A stretch of 64,000 nucleotides of DNA. Origin: DASSUW01 sp963759375. Its GTDB lineage: Bacteria > Actinomycetota > Thermoleophilia > Solirubrobacterales > Solirubrobacteraceae. Below are positions 34,601 to 44,601 of this stretch, one piece after another (position 1 is the first letter of the stretch; each line of letters starts with the position of its first letter). The translations under genes were made by a program, and so were the position numbers. Under the pieces are notes generated by a model that ran no database searches, had not been told where the DNA came from, and saw nothing but the letters and a program-made list of their open reading frames with translations. The stretch covers positions 124,001 through 188,000 of the forward strand of contig CAVWYY010000001.1 of NCBI GenBank assembly GCA_963759375.1, given 5' to 3'.

Positions 34601-35927
34601 GGACCTCGTCGCTGGTAAGCACACGTTCGAGGTCCGCGCGGTCGACGCCGCCGGCAACAACGACCAGTCTCCGGCTCTGAGCACCTGGACGGTCGACCTG
34701 ACGGCGCCGACCACGACGATCACCGGCAAGCCGGCCGCCCGCACGCCGGACCGCCAGGCGCGGTTCACGCTGGAGGCGACCGACGACGGCGGCTCCACGG
34801 TCGCCGGCTTCGAGTGCAGCCTTGACGAGCAGGACTTCAAGCCCTGCACGAGCCCCGTCCAGTACACCGGCCTCGCCGACGGCCGGCACACGTTCGCCGC
34901 ACGGGCGACCGACGGCGTCGGCAACCCGGAGGATCCGGGCGTCTCGTACACGTGGACCGTCAGCGGCCTGGTTGCCGTCGACGACCGCGCGACGACCCGC
35001 GCGGACACGCCACTGGTGATCGACGTCGCCGGCAACGACATGCGGCCGGCGGGCCAGGCGACCATCACCGCCGACGCCGCGTCCGTCGAGGGCGGAGCCG
35101 TCGCGGTCGTGCCCGCCGGGATCCGCTATACGCCGCCGGCCGGCTTCACCGGCACCGACTCGTTCGGCTACGAGATCGCGAGCGGCGGTGACACGTCGGC
35201 CGCCACGGTCACGGTGACCGTCACCCGGCCCCAGCCGGCCGCCAAGCCGCCGGCCACCAAGCCGCCGGCCGCCACGCCAGCGCCCACCCGGGCGAACTCG
35301 GCGCCGACGGTGACCGTGGCCCGCGACGGCCGCTGCGGCCGCAGCCAGAGCGGGACGTTCCGGCTGCTGGTCGACAACCCCGACGGCTCGCCGGTCCGCG
35401 TGACCGCCTCGGCGACCAGCCACCGCGTGGGCGTCGTGTTCGGCGGCAGCGGCGGCGAGCGCACGGTGGCCATCAGCCGCGCACCGGGCCTCCGGCGCGC
35501 GACCGTGACGCTGCGAGTGGTCGACGGCCCGCACGTGGTCGAGATCCCGATCGGGATCGCGGTCGGCACGGGCGGTGACAACCGCCTCCGCGGCACCGCC
35601 GGCCCGGACCTGCTGTTCGGCCTGGGCGGCAACGACCGGATCACCGGCCGCGGCGGCGACGACCTGCTGTGCGGCGGCCCCGGCTCCGACCGGCTCACCG
35701 GCGGCGCGGGCAACGACGTCCTCATCGCCGGTCGCGGTGACGACGTGCTCCGCGGGCAGGCCGGCAACGACGTGCTGCGCGGCGACGGCGGCTCCGACCG
35801 GATGACCGGCGGCGCCGGCGACGACGTGCTGCGCGGCGGCCCGCGGGCCGACGTGTTCCGGGCGGCACCGGGCAACGACCGGCTGGTCGACTTCGAGCCG
35901 GAGCGGGGCGACACGCAGGTCAGATGA
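31687..35927 (+). CDS. Secreted Ig-like repeat protein with RTX-type calcium repeats, frame interrupted twice
   Basis: The protein begins with a signal peptide (FLLSCVVVFVMLAVAPAANA, cleavage before ELTT). An N-terminal region of about 570 residues follows, then six Ig-like units at 33406-34969, a cadherin-like/VCBS-type unit (VAVDDRATTRADTPLVIDVA) and a C-terminal run of calcium-binding nonapeptides near 35572-35883. It should be exported and surface-attached or shed. Two extra bases, G at 34018 (GCG-G-ATC) and T at 34073 (TCG-T-GAG), break the third repeat unit. Correcting both gives about 1,412 residues. The repeat period (258 bp in units 2 and 4, 260 in unit 3) shows directly that two bases have been added. 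An adhesin or envelope role is inferred. Confidence 0.82.
33406..34969 (+). repeat. Six tandem Ig-like coding repeats, about 258 bp each
   Basis: Units begin at 33406, 33670, 33928, 34188, 34446 and 34707, with steps of 264, 258, 260, 258 and 261 bp. Each encodes a pattern of the form PDTTVAGPP, SASFTYSGD, LGGTAIARYECKLDG, GLADGRHRFEVRAIDAAGN and EWTVDTVA. DNA identity is high between units 2 to 4, so recombination between units or assembly collapse is possible. Confidence 0.85.
35572..35883 (+). repeat. RTX-type nonapeptide repeat coding segment
   Basis: About ten GGxGxDxLx nonapeptides occur in succession, for example FGLGGNDRITGRGGDDLLCG and GGAGNDVLIAG. These form calcium-binding beta-rolls in secreted proteins. 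They close the C-terminus of the repeat protein and end in a short acidic tail. Confidence 0.82.
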
Positions 35928-38148
35928 GCTCGCGCCGCCGAGCGGCGGCGACGGCCTCGTCGCGGGTCACGGCACCGAGCTTGTGCCGGATCGCGAGGCC
36001 GTGAGCGCGGACTGCCTCGGGGGAGAGGCCGAGGCGGTCCGCGATCTCCTGCGAGGTGAGGTCGGTGGGAAGGAGCTCGAGGACGTGGGTCTCGTCGCCG
36101 GTGAGGGCGGCGCCGGCCTCGGGCTCCGCTCCCGCCGTTCCGAGCGCGCCGATCTCCGCTTCGAGCGCCTCGGCGATCCCGACCAGGCCCGGCACCCGGG
36201 CACCCGCGAGCTGCGCTCGTGCCGCGTCGAGCGCCCCGGCCGCTCCGGTGGCGTCGCCGGAGCGGGCGCGGCAGCGCCCGAGCCACAGGAGCGACTGGGC
36301 GATCTCGACCCGGTCGCCACCGCGGCGCGCGAGCGTGGCGGCGCGCTCGAGCCGGTCCTCCGCGCCCCCGAGGTCTCCGCGCGCGAGCGCGGACACGCCG
36401 GACGCGACGTACACCATCTCGGTCGGCGGATGCTCGGCGAGTCCCCGCGCCTCGGTGGTGGCGAGCGACTCGGCGGCCAGCCGGTCGGCCGGGTCGAGCT
36501 CCCCGCGCGCAGCGTGCGCGAGCGCGAGCAGCGCCAGCGCGAACACGCGGCGCACGTCCTGCTCGCCGGGCTCGACGCTGTCGAGGTAGCCGCGCAGCAG
36601 CGTCTCGCACTCGCGGGTGGAGCCGGTCCAGAACAGGCAGACGGCGAGGAAGAACGCGTCGCTCGGCACCTCGGCCGAGTCGGGCGGCCGCAGCGCGACG
36701 GCCGCGCGCGCGAAACGGACGGCCTCGCCGACGTCGGCGCGGCTGAGGCGGAGCATCGAGCGCTGGCGTGCGACGCCGGCGCCGAGCTCGCGCCGCTCGC
36801 GGTCCCCGGCCGGCGCGGAGCGCTCCGCGCGCTCCAGCCACGGCTCGACCTCGTCGGCCCGGCCCATCGCGCGAGCCATCCCGGCGCGGGCCAGCGCCAG
36901 CTCCGGGTACTCGTCGACGGTCGCGTCCGGGAGCCGGCCGATCCACTCGATCGCCTCGGTCGCGTGGCCGCCGCTGTAGAGCGCGAGCCAGTTGCGCCGC
37001 AGCGCGTCGGCGGCGACGTTGACGTCGCCCGCGCAGATCGCGTGCTCGATCGTTCCGTGCAGGTCGCCGTGGTCGGCGTACCACGCGCTGGCGCGGCGGT
37101 GCAGGTCGGCGACGCTGTCGGGCGCGAACCGCTCGAGCTGGCGGACGAGCATCGCGCGGAACAGCGCGTGGTAGCGGAACCAGCGCCGCTCGGCATCGAG
37201 CGGGACGACGAACAGGTTGCTGCGCTCGAGCGAGCGCAGCATCTCGTCGCTGCCCGTGCGCTCGGCCACGGCGTCGCACAGCGAGCCCGACAGGCGCTCG
37301 AGCACGGCGGTGCGCATGAGGAACTCGCGCGTGGCGGGCGCCTGCTGTGCGACGACCTCGTCCCACAGGTAGTCGACCAGGAAGCGGTCATCGACCGGCA
37401 GCCCGGCGAGGAACGCGGCGCGGTCGCCGGTGTCGCGCAGGGTGAGCGCGACGAGGTTCAGGCCGGCGACCCAGCCCTCGGTGCGCCGGTGCAGCCCGGC
37501 CAGGTCCTCGGGCGTGAGCCGCAGCCGGTGCGTGCCGTTGAGCAGCGTGGCCACCTCCGCCTCGCTGAAGCGCAGCTGCTCGGCGCGGTACTCGTTGAGC
37601 TCGTCGCGCGCCCGCAGGCGGCCCAGCCGCAGCGGCGGCGCGGCCTGCCCGGCGATCACCACGTGGACGTCCGGCGGCAGCCGCTCGAGCAGGTAGTTGA
37701 CGCCGCCGTGGACGTCGTCGGCGCTGATCGCGTGGTAGTCGTCGAGCACGAGGACGAGCGGGGCCGTGACCATCGCGAGCTCGTTGACGAGGACGGGGAT
37801 GACCTCGTCGGCGATCGTCACGCCGGAGCCGCGCAGCCGGCGGCCGGACGTGCCGGGCAGCTCCGGCGCGGCTCCCTCGACCGCGGCGACGAGGTAGGTC
37901 CAGAAGCGCGCCGGGTCGGCGTCGCCCTCGTCGAGCGACACCCACGCGAACCGGGCGGGGCTGGAGGCGCCCCACTCGGTCAGCGCGCTCGTCTTGCCGA
38001 ACCCTGTCGGCGCCGAGATCACGGTCACGCGCCGCGCGCGGCCGGCCTCGAGCGCGTCGACCAGCCGCGGACGCTCCACGAAGCCCGGCCGCCGCTCGGG
38101 CGCGAGCAGCTTGGTCTCCACCGCCACGAAGTCGCTGTCCACCGTCAT
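35920..38148 (-). CDS. MalT-type LuxR transcriptional regulator (STAND ATPase)
   Basis: This 742-residue regulator has Walker A in SAPTGFGKTSALTEW and Walker B-like LVLVLDDYHAIS. The winged segment LHRRTEGWVAGLNLVALTL is typical of MalT proteins. A long TPR-like helical region follows, then a C-terminal HTH (DETHVLELLPTDLTSQEIAD, SPEAVRAHGLAIRHKLG). The first HTH residues depart from the LTxRE consensus but the recognition helix is intact. It starts five bases behind the SARP-type regulator, so the two are co-expressed. It overlaps the 3' end of the convergent secreted protein gene by eight bases. The inducer is unknown. Confidence 0.9.
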   Translation of the reverse strand: MTVDSDFVAVETKLLAPERRPGFVERPRLVDALEAGRARRVTVISAPTGFGKTSALTEWGASSPARFAWVSLDEGDADPARFWTYLVAAVEGAAPELPGTSGRRLRGSGVTIADEVIPVLVNELAMVTAPLVLVLDDYHAISADDVHGGVNYLLERLPPDVHVVIAGQAAPPLRLGRLRARDELNEYRAEQLRFSEAEVATLLNGTHRLRLTPEDLAGLHRRTEGWVAGLNLVALTLRDTGDRAAFLAGLPVDDRFLVDYLWDEVVAQQAPATREFLMRTAVLERLSGSLCDAVAERTGSDEMLRSLERSNLFVVPLDAERRWFRYHALFRAMLVRQLERFAPDSVADLHRRASAWYADHGDLHGTIEHAICAGDVNVAADALRRNWLALYSGGHATEAIEWIGRLPDATVDEYPELALARAGMARAMGRADEVEPWLERAERSAPAGDRERRELGAGVARQRSMLRLSRADVGEAVRFARAAVALRPPDSAEVPSDAFFLAVCLFWTGSTRECETLLRGYLDSVEPGEQDVRRVFALALLALAHAARGELDPADRLAAESLATTEARGLAEHPPTEMVYVASGVSALARGDLGGAEDRLERAATLARRGGDRVEIAQSLLWLGRCRARSGDATGAAGALDAARAQLAGARVPGLVGIAEALEAEIGALGTAGAEPEAGAALTGDETHVLELLPTDLTSQEIADRLGLSPEAVRAHGLAIRHKLGAVTRDEAVAAARRRELI

Positions 38149-38152
38149 CCCG

Positions 38153-41044
38153 TCAGAGCCCGGGGAGCCCGAGGACCGGGGGTTCGAGTGTGCGCTGGAC
38201 GACGTCGTCGGCGGGCGCGGCGCGGCCGCGGGCGACCCACTCGTCGTAGGCGGCGCCGAGCGCGGCCTGCGCGCCGGCCGTCTCGCGCTCCTGCAGCATC
38301 GTCACGGACTCCCACGGCGGCGCGCCGATCTGCTCGTGCACGAGCGCCGACGCCCCGGCCAGCTGCGCGCAGTCGGTCCAGCGGCCCTCGGTGCCGGCGA
38401 CGGTGGAAAGGCCGGCCAGCGCCTCGGCGACGATGAAGCGGTCGTCGACCTGGCGGCCCATCGCGAGGCAGTCGAGGAACCGCGCCTGAGCGGTGCCGCT
38501 GTCGCCCTGCACGAGGGCGAGCCACGCGTAGTCGATCAGAGGCTCGACGAGCCGGCGGTCGTCGCCGTGCCGGCGGCGCAGCTCGGCCGCCTCGTCGAGG
38601 TAGTCCTCGGCGCGCGCGGCGCCTCCGTGCGCCAGGTCGTACCAGCCGAGCTCGGCCAGGGCGCTGGCCGCGCCGTACGGGTCGCCCAGCGCGCGGTAGG
38701 CCTCGAGCGCCTGCGTGGCGAGCGCCACCGCGCCGTCCCAGTCGGACAGGCGTTCGCAGACGCCGGCCTGGATGAGCAGCGCATCGGCGATCAGCTGCTC
38801 ATCGCCGGCGGCGCGAGCGACCGCGAGCGCCTCGTCGCCGAACGCGGCCGCCTCGGGTCGGCGCACCAGCGTCGCCCAGCGGCCGAGCGCGATCAGCGCG
38901 TACGCCTCGAGCCCCTGGTCGCCGGCCTCCCGCGCCGCGGTCAGCGCGGCGTGCAGGCGCGTCTCGGCGGCGCCGAAGTCGGCCTGCGAGATCGCGAGCC
39001 GCCCGTCCCAGTAGAGGGCGGCGGCGCGCAGGCCCGGCGCGGCGAGCTCGGGCGCCGCGAGGCCGGCGCCGAGCCAGCCCCGGACCTCGTTGGCGTGCGC
39101 GTCCCAGGGGAGCGCCTGGGCGAAGCCGATCGCGACGCGCAGCGCCTCGTCAACCGCGCCCGCGCGCAGCAGCCTCTCGAACGCCAACCGCAGATTCGCG
39201 CGCTCGGCGGCCAGCCGCTCGAGCGAGTCGCGGCGGTGGGCGCGCGCGGCCTCCTTGGCGTGCCGCTCGCAGTACGCGACGAAGTAGCGGGCATGGCGCA
39301 GCTCGGCGGCCTCGGTGTCGCCGTGCTCGGCGGCGAACTCGCGGATCGTGTCGAGCATCCCGAGCCGCACCTCGTGCTCGCGCGTCTCGGCCCGCAGCAG
39401 CGACGTGCGCTCCAGCAGCGAGGCGATCGTCGTCTCGGCGTCAGCACCCAGCATGCCGTCGTCGCAGACCGCGAGCGCGGCGTCGACGGACGCACCGCCC
39501 TCGAAGACGGTCAGCCGGGCGAGCAGCCGCCGTTCGGGCTCGTCGAGCACCTCCCACGACAGCTCGAGCGTGGCGCGGAGCGAGCGGTGGCGCGCGGGCC
39601 GGCCGCCGGTGCTCTCGGTGAGCACGTCGAGACGCCGCTCGAGCCGCGCGAGCAGCAGCGTCGGCGGGAGCAGGCGCACGCGGTCCGCGGCGAGCTCGAT
39701 GGCCAGCGGCAGGCCGTCGAGGCGGGCGCAGATTGCGGCGACCACATCGGCGTCGCCGCTGGCCGGCGCCCAGCCCGCGCCCGCGGCGCGCGAGGCGAAG
39801 AGCACGGCGGCGCTCGCGGGGGAGAGCGGGTGGACGGGGTAGATCTGCTCGCCGCCGATGCGCAGCGCGGCGCGGCTGGTGGCGAGCACGGTCAAGCGGT
39901 CGGTGGCGGCGAGCAGCCGCGACACCTCGCCGCCGTCGTCGAGGAACCGCTCGAAGCCGTCGAGGACGAGCAGCGTCGGCGCCTGCAGGTGCTCCGCCAG
40001 CTCCTCGCCGGTGCGGGCGACGACGCCGAGGGCCGCGGCCGACTCGGACACGAGCAGGGCCGCGTCCTCGACCCCGTCGAGGTCGACGTGGACGGCGCCG
40101 CCCGGGAAGCGCTCGGCGACACGATGCGCGGCCTCGAGGGCGAGCCGCGTCTTGCCGACGCCGCCGGTGCCGATGAGGGTCAGCAGCCGCACGCCGGGGC
40201 GGGAGAGGACGGCGGCGATGTCGTCGAGCTCGACGTCGCGGCCGATCAGCTCGTCGGCGGGGGCGGGCAGGGCGGCCGGCGCGGCCCGGGCCGGTCGCTC
40301 GGCGTCCAGCTCCGGGTCGTGGGCGAGGATCGCCTGCTCGAGCCGGCGCAGCTCGGGGCCGGGCTCGATCCCGAGGTCGTCGACGAGCAGCCGTCGTCCC
40401 TCGCGCATCACCTCCAGCGCCTCCGCCTGCCGGCCGCTGCGGTACAGCGCCAGCATGAGGTGGGCGCGTAGCCGTTCGCGCAGCGGGTGCTCGGAGACCA
40501 GCGAACGCAGCTCGCCGACGAGGTCGGCGTCGGCGCCGGCCGCGAGCTGGGCGCCCATCCGCTCCTCGATCGCCTCCATGCGCAGCTCCTCGAGGCGGCC
40601 GATCTCGAGCTGCGCGAACTGGGCGAAGCGGTGGTCGGCCAGCGCCGGCCCACGCCACAGGGCGAGCGCGGCGTCGAGGTCCCGGGCGGCCGACTCGGGG
40701 CGGTTCTCGGCGATCGCGGCCCGGCCGCGCTGGAGCAGGTCCTCGAAGCGGTGGGCGTCGATCGCCTCGTGCTCGACGCCCAATGCGTAGCCGACCGCGC
40801 CGCGCTGCACCGGCGCGGAGTCGCCCAGGCGCTGCCGGAGCCGGGAGACCTGCTTCTGGAGCGCATGGACCGGGCCGCCCGGCGGCTCGTTCGCCCACAC
40901 GGCGTCGACGAGCTCGTCCACGCTGAGCGGGTCCGGTGCCTTCAGCGCCAGCGCCGTGAACAGGGCGCGCTGTTTCGCGCCGTCGAAGTGAACGGCGTGG
41001 CCCGCCACCCGGACGTCGAGGGGGCCGAGCAGCCTCACATCCAC
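38153..41044 (-). CDS. SARP/AfsR-type regulator with NB-ARC and TPR regions
   Basis: The N-terminus is an OmpR-like winged helix (VRLLGPLDVRVAGHAVHFDG, then LSVDELVDAVWANEPPGGPV) followed by a bacterial activation domain (HRFEDLLQRGRAAIAENRPE). A STAND ATPase follows, with Walker A in TLIGTGGVGKTRLALE and LDGLPLAIELAADRVRLLP, and then TPR-like helices. Length is 963 residues. GTG 41044 was chosen; GTG 41056 and GTG 41038 are alternatives, and a GGAAGG precedes them. Such proteins activate secondary metabolism or catabolic operons. Its divergent neighbour is the GH3 glucosidase 70 bases away, a plausible target. Confidence 0.9.
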   Translation of the reverse strand: MDVRLLGPLDVRVAGHAVHFDGAKQRALFTALALKAPDPLSVDELVDAVWANEPPGGPVHALQKQVSRLRQRLGDSAPVQRGAVGYALGVEHEAIDAHRFEDLLQRGRAAIAENRPESAARDLDAALALWRGPALADHRFAQFAQLEIGRLEELRMEAIEERMGAQLAAGADADLVGELRSLVSEHPLRERLRAHLMLALYRSGRQAEALEVMREGRRLLVDDLGIEPGPELRRLEQAILAHDPELDAERPARAAPAALPAPADELIGRDVELDDIAAVLSRPGVRLLTLIGTGGVGKTRLALEAAHRVAERFPGGAVHVDLDGVEDAALLVSESAAALGVVARTGEELAEHLQAPTLLVLDGFERFLDDGGEVSRLLAATDRLTVLATSRAALRIGGEQIYPVHPLSPASAAVLFASRAAGAGWAPASGDADVVAAICARLDGLPLAIELAADRVRLLPPTLLLARLERRLDVLTESTGGRPARHRSLRATLELSWEVLDEPERRLLARLTVFEGGASVDAALAVCDDGMLGADAETTIASLLERTSLLRAETREHEVRLGMLDTIREFAAEHGDTEAAELRHARYFVAYCERHAKEAARAHRRDSLERLAAERANLRLAFERLLRAGAVDEALRVAIGFAQALPWDAHANEVRGWLGAGLAAPELAAPGLRAAALYWDGRLAISQADFGAAETRLHAALTAAREAGDQGLEAYALIALGRWATLVRRPEAAAFGDEALAVARAAGDEQLIADALLIQAGVCERLSDWDGAVALATQALEAYRALGDPYGAASALAELGWYDLAHGGAARAEDYLDEAAELRRRHGDDRRLVEPLIDYAWLALVQGDSGTAQARFLDCLAMGRQVDDRFIVAEALAGLSTVAGTEGRWTDCAQLAGASALVHEQIGAPPWESVTMLQERETAGAQAALGAAYDEWVARGRAAPADDVVQRTLEPPVLGLPGL

Positions 41045-41114
41045 GTCAGCGCGCACCCTTCCACGAAAGCTAGTCGCCGGGCGCCTGCCTGTCGAGCACG
41101 TCAACATCCGTGAC

Positions 41115-43202
41115 ATGCACGACGAGTGGGCGGCCGCCGAGGCCCGGGCGCGCGAGACCGAGCGCCAGATGACCGACGACGAGCGCTTCTCGCTGATCGT
41201 CAGCGTGATGGGGAAGAGCCAGTTCATCCCCGAGCGGGACGAGCGGATCCCCGAGGGCACGGCGATGAGCGCCGGCTATGTGCCCGGGGTCCCGCGGCTC
41301 GGCGTGCCGGCGCTGCGGATGAGCGACGCGAGCCTCGGGATCGCCAACCCCGGGTACCGGCCCGGCGACACGGCCACCGCGCTGCCTGCCGCCATCGCGC
41401 TCGGCGCGTCGTTCAACCCCGCGCTCGCGCACGCGGCCGGGGAGCTGCTCGGCCGCGAGGCGCGCGCCCGCGGCCTCAACGTGATGCTGGCCGGCGGCAT
41501 CAACCTGGCGCGCGACCCGCGCAACGGCCGCAACTTCGAGTACCTGTCCGAGGATCCGCTGCTGAGCGCCACGCTCGCCGCCGAGTCGATCGCCGGGATC
41601 CAGAGCCAGGGCGTGATCTCCACGATCAAGCACTTCTCGCTCAACTGCAACGAGACCAACCGGCACTGGCTGGACGCGGTGATCGACCCTGCCGCCCACC
41701 GTGAGTCCGACCTGCTGGCGTTCGAGATCGCGATCGAGCGCGCCCGGCCGGGCTCGGTGATGACCGGCTACAACAAGGTCAACGGCGTCTACGCGGGTGG
41801 CAACCGCGAGCTGCTCGAGGAGACGCTCAAGGGCGACTGGGGCTACCCGGGCTGGGTGATGTCCGACTGGGGCGCGACGCCGAGCTGGGAGTTCGCGCTC
41901 GCCGGGCTCGACCAGGAGTCCGGCGCGCAGATCGACACCGCGATCTGGGGCGAGCAGCCGTTCACGACGCCGCTGCGGGAGGCGCTGGCGGACGGCCGGC
42001 TGCCGGCCGAGCGCCTGTCGGACATGGTGCGCCGGATCCTCGCCGCGATGTACGCGATCGGCATCGGCGATGCGGCCGGCGAGCCCGACATGGACGCGCA
42101 CCGGGCGATCGCGCTCGAGACCGCGCGGCAGGGCATCGTGCTGCTCGATAACGACGGGATCCTCCCGCTGGCGGCCGGGCGGATCGCGGTGATCGGCGGC
42201 TATGCGCAGCTCGGGGTGCCGTGCGGCACGGGCTCGAGCGCGGTCGTCCCGCCCGGCGGCTTCGCCGCCGAGATCGCGATCGGCGGCCCCGGGATCATGG
42301 GTGCCGCCCGCAACCTGTACCTGCATCCGTCCTCGCCGCTCGAGGCGCTCCAGGAGCTGCTGCCGGACGCGGAGCTCGACTTCGACCCTGGCATGACCCC
42401 GGCCGAGGCGGCGTTGACCGCGCAGCGGGCGGACGTCGCGATCGTGTTCGCGATCCGCGTCGAGGGCGAGGGCTTCGACAACCCGGACCTGTCGCTCCCG
42501 TGGGGGCAGGACGCGGTCATCGAGGCGGTGGCGGCCGCCAACCCGAACACGATCGTCGTGCTCGAGACGGGCAACCCGGTCGCGATGCCGTGGCGTGACG
42601 CGGTGCGCGCGATCGTCGCCGCCTGGTATCCGGGGCAGGCCGGCGGCCAGGCGATCGCCGAGGTGTTGACCGGCGCCGTCAACCCGTCGGGCCGGCTGCC
42701 CTTGACATTCCCGGCCGACCTCGCGCAGACGCCGAGGCCCGAGCTCCCCGGCCTCGGCACGCCGTGGGGGACGGCGACCACGATCGACTACCGCGAGGGC
42801 GCCGAGGTCGGCTACCGATGGTTCGCCGAGCAGGGGACGACGCCGCTGTACGCGTTCGGCCACGGGCTCGCTTACACGACATTCGCGTACTCGGACCTTG
42901 ACGTGACCGGCGGCGAGACCGTCACCGCGACGTTCACGGTCACCAACACCGGCGCGCGCGACGGAGCCGACGTCGCCCAGCTCTACCTGACGTCGCCGCG
43001 CATGCGGCTGCTCGGCTTCGCGCGCGTCGAGCTGGCGGCGGGCCAGTCGCGGACCGTGACCGTGAGCGCCGAGCCGCGCGTGCTCGCGCGCTTCGATGCC
43101 GGCTGGGAGATCGCGGCCGGCGCCCACGGCGTGGCTGTCGGCCCGTCGGCCGGCGAGCTCGTGCTGACCGCCGACGTGGAGCTGGACGGCCGCAGGCTCT
43201 GA
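41115..43202 (+). CDS. GH3-family beta-glucosidase
   Basis: This enzyme (695 residues, no signal peptide) hydrolyses beta-linked glucosides. The N-terminal barrel includes LNVMLAGGINLARDPRNGRN, IKHFSLNCNETNRH and the catalytic nucleophile Asp in GWVMSDWGATPSWEFALAGL. The second domain has IVLLDNDGILPLAAGRIAVI. The C-terminal fibronectin-like domain begins near VTATFTVTNTGARDGADVAQ. It acts in the cytosol, so it would act on imported oligosaccharides or glycosides. It diverges from the SARP regulator. The last 220 bases overlap, on the opposite strand, the long 3' end of the hydrolase gene. Confidence 0.93.
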   Translation: MHDEWAAAEARARETERQMTDDERFSLIVSVMGKSQFIPERDERIPEGTAMSAGYVPGVPRLGVPALRMSDASLGIANPGYRPGDTATALPAAIALGASFNPALAHAAGELLGREARARGLNVMLAGGINLARDPRNGRNFEYLSEDPLLSATLAAESIAGIQSQGVISTIKHFSLNCNETNRHWLDAVIDPAAHRESDLLAFEIAIERARPGSVMTGYNKVNGVYAGGNRELLEETLKGDWGYPGWVMSDWGATPSWEFALAGLDQESGAQIDTAIWGEQPFTTPLREALADGRLPAERLSDMVRRILAAMYAIGIGDAAGEPDMDAHRAIALETARQGIVLLDNDGILPLAAGRIAVIGGYAQLGVPCGTGSSAVVPPGGFAAEIAIGGPGIMGAARNLYLHPSSPLEALQELLPDAELDFDPGMTPAEAALTAQRADVAIVFAIRVEGEGFDNPDLSLPWGQDAVIEAVAAANPNTIVVLETGNPVAMPWRDAVRAIVAAWYPGQAGGQAIAEVLTGAVNPSGRLPLTFPADLAQTPRPELPGLGTPWGTATTIDYREGAEVGYRWFAEQGTTPLYAFGHGLAYTTFAYSDLDVTGGETVTATFTVTNTGARDGADVAQLYLTSPRMRLLGFARVELAAGQSRTVTVSAEPRVLARFDAGWEIAAGAHGVAVGPSAGELVLTADVELDGRRL

Positions 43203-44434
43203 TCGAGGAACGCGACCACCCGCTGCTCGTAGGCCTCCGGGTACTGCCGCAGCGCCGCGGTGTGGCCCGCGTCCGGCAGGTACCAGAGCTCGCTGCGCTC
43301 GCCGCCGGCCTCGTCGTAGAGCTCGCCCCACGGCTTCTCGATCGCGCCCGCCGAGATGATCAGGTGCCGTGCGCGGCTGCGGGCGATCTGCTCGGCGAGC
43401 GAGGCCTCCGGGCCGGAGCGGCCCTGGATGACCTCGATCGACTTGAACAGCGCCCACATCGGCGCGAGCTGGACGACATTGCCCGTGCGCGCCTCGTAGT
43501 CCTCGAACCCGATCGCCGCGGCGCCGTCGGCCACCACGGCCTTGACGTCGGAACGGCGAGCGGCGACGTCGATCGCGATGTCGGCGCCGGTCGAGAGCCC
43601 GAGCGCGGCGATGCGCCCCGGCTCGACGTCGTCGCGTTCCGCCAGGAAGTCGAGCGCCGCGGCGGCGTCCTTCTCCCAGCCCCAGCCGTACGAGTTGACC
43701 GTGCCCTCGCTGTTGCCGCTGCCGCGCGGGTCGTAGAGGAGCACGCCGTAGCCGTGGCGGACGAGCATCTCGGCGTGGCGCAGCGTGCTGCGGCGGTTTC
43801 CGCCGCCTCCGGAGATCATCAGCACCGCCGCGCCGTTCGCGGACGGGCGGTACCAGCCCTCGAGGCGCACGCCGTCGGATGCTGTGAAGGCGACGGTCTG
43901 GTAGGCGGGCGACGGCGGGTTGCCCACCGGCCGCTGCAGCGAATGGATGTCGACGATCGCCATGCCCACCGGCATGTAGAGGATCGCCACGGCGACGACG
44001 GCGGCGGGCACCAGGGCCACGCGGATCGCCCAGCGCCGTCGCGCCGTCGCGGCGCCCTGGCCGCGATGGCGGAACGGGATCCAGGCGGCGAGGCCGATGA
44101 GGACCACGCCCGCGACCATCGCGATGACGCCGGTGACGTCGTTCGCCGTCGCGCCGTCGAGGACGACGTGGTGCAGGTGCCGGCCGCCGTTGACGAGCGC
44201 CAGCACGCCGAACGTGAACGCGATCGCCGAGCGCACACAGGGGCGGAGCCGTGGGAACGCGACGACCGCGGCGACCGTCGAGGCGAGCGCGATCGCGGCG
44301 GCGAGCGCATGCTGCGTGAGCGGCACGCCGGGGCCCGGCAGCAGGAACGCGTCGTCGAGCGCGTGCGCCAGGGCGAAGACGGCGGCGACGCTGAACGCGA
44401 CGGCCTCTGCGGAGCGGGTGCGAAGTCTCATCAT
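42983..44434 (-). CDS. Membrane-anchored alpha/beta hydrolase, long 3' overlap
   Basis: About four or five N-terminal membrane helices (residues 1-150) are followed by a cytosol- or outside-facing alpha/beta hydrolase domain. VRLEGWYRPSANGAAVLMIS opens it, GYGVLLYDPRGSGNSEGTVN supplies the oxyanion region, IAALGLSTGADIAIDVAARR holds the Ser nucleophile in GLSTG, and ELWYLPDAGHTAAL holds the His. The family pattern ends near YEQRVVAFLDQSL at about 43200. No stop follows until 42983, so the last 70 or so codons are antisense to the GH3 gene. Either the gene has lost its own stop or an unseen frame error lies near 43200. The start is the first of two adjacent ATG codons. Confidence 0.82.
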   Translation of the reverse strand: MMRLRTRSAEAVAFSVAAVFALAHALDDAFLLPGPGVPLTQHALAAAIALASTVAAVVAFPRLRPCVRSAIAFTFGVLALVNGGRHLHHVVLDGATANDVTGVIAMVAGVVLIGLAAWIPFRHRGQGAATARRRWAIRVALVPAAVVAVAILYMPVGMAIVDIHSLQRPVGNPPSPAYQTVAFTASDGVRLEGWYRPSANGAAVLMISGGGGNRRSTLRHAEMLVRHGYGVLLYDPRGSGNSEGTVNSYGWGWEKDAAAALDFLAERDDVEPGRIAALGLSTGADIAIDVAARRSDVKAVVADGAAAIGFEDYEARTGNVVQLAPMWALFKSIEVIQGRSGPEASLAEQIARSRARHLIISAGAIEKPWGELYDEAGGERSELWYLPDAGHTAALRQYPEAYEQRVVAFLDQSLRPSSSTSAVSTSSPADGPTATPWAPAAISQPASKRASTRGSALTVTVRDWPAASSTRAKPSSRMRGDVR

Positions 44435-44601
44435 CTGCCGCCAGCGTGCCGCCCGGGCGCCGGCGCGGGCATCGGGCAGGCAGGCATCGGCGATGGGAGC
44501 GCGCACCCAGCCCTGAGGTGCGGCTGCCCGTAGACGCGGGCGTATGCATCCGCGCCTTCCAGCCATGGCCAATCTCGCCCGTAGTCGCTTGAGTTCCGGG
44601 C

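Noticed and set aside
33406..34969. Regular repeats considered as a CRISPR-like or satellite array.
   Set aside because: The period of about 258 bp encodes Ig-like protein units with a continuous reading frame; there are no short repeats with unique spacers.
41038..41114. Search for the 17-bp palindrome or the TACG element between the SARP gene and GH3.
   Set aside because: No copy or close variant was found; control of GH3 must use another site.
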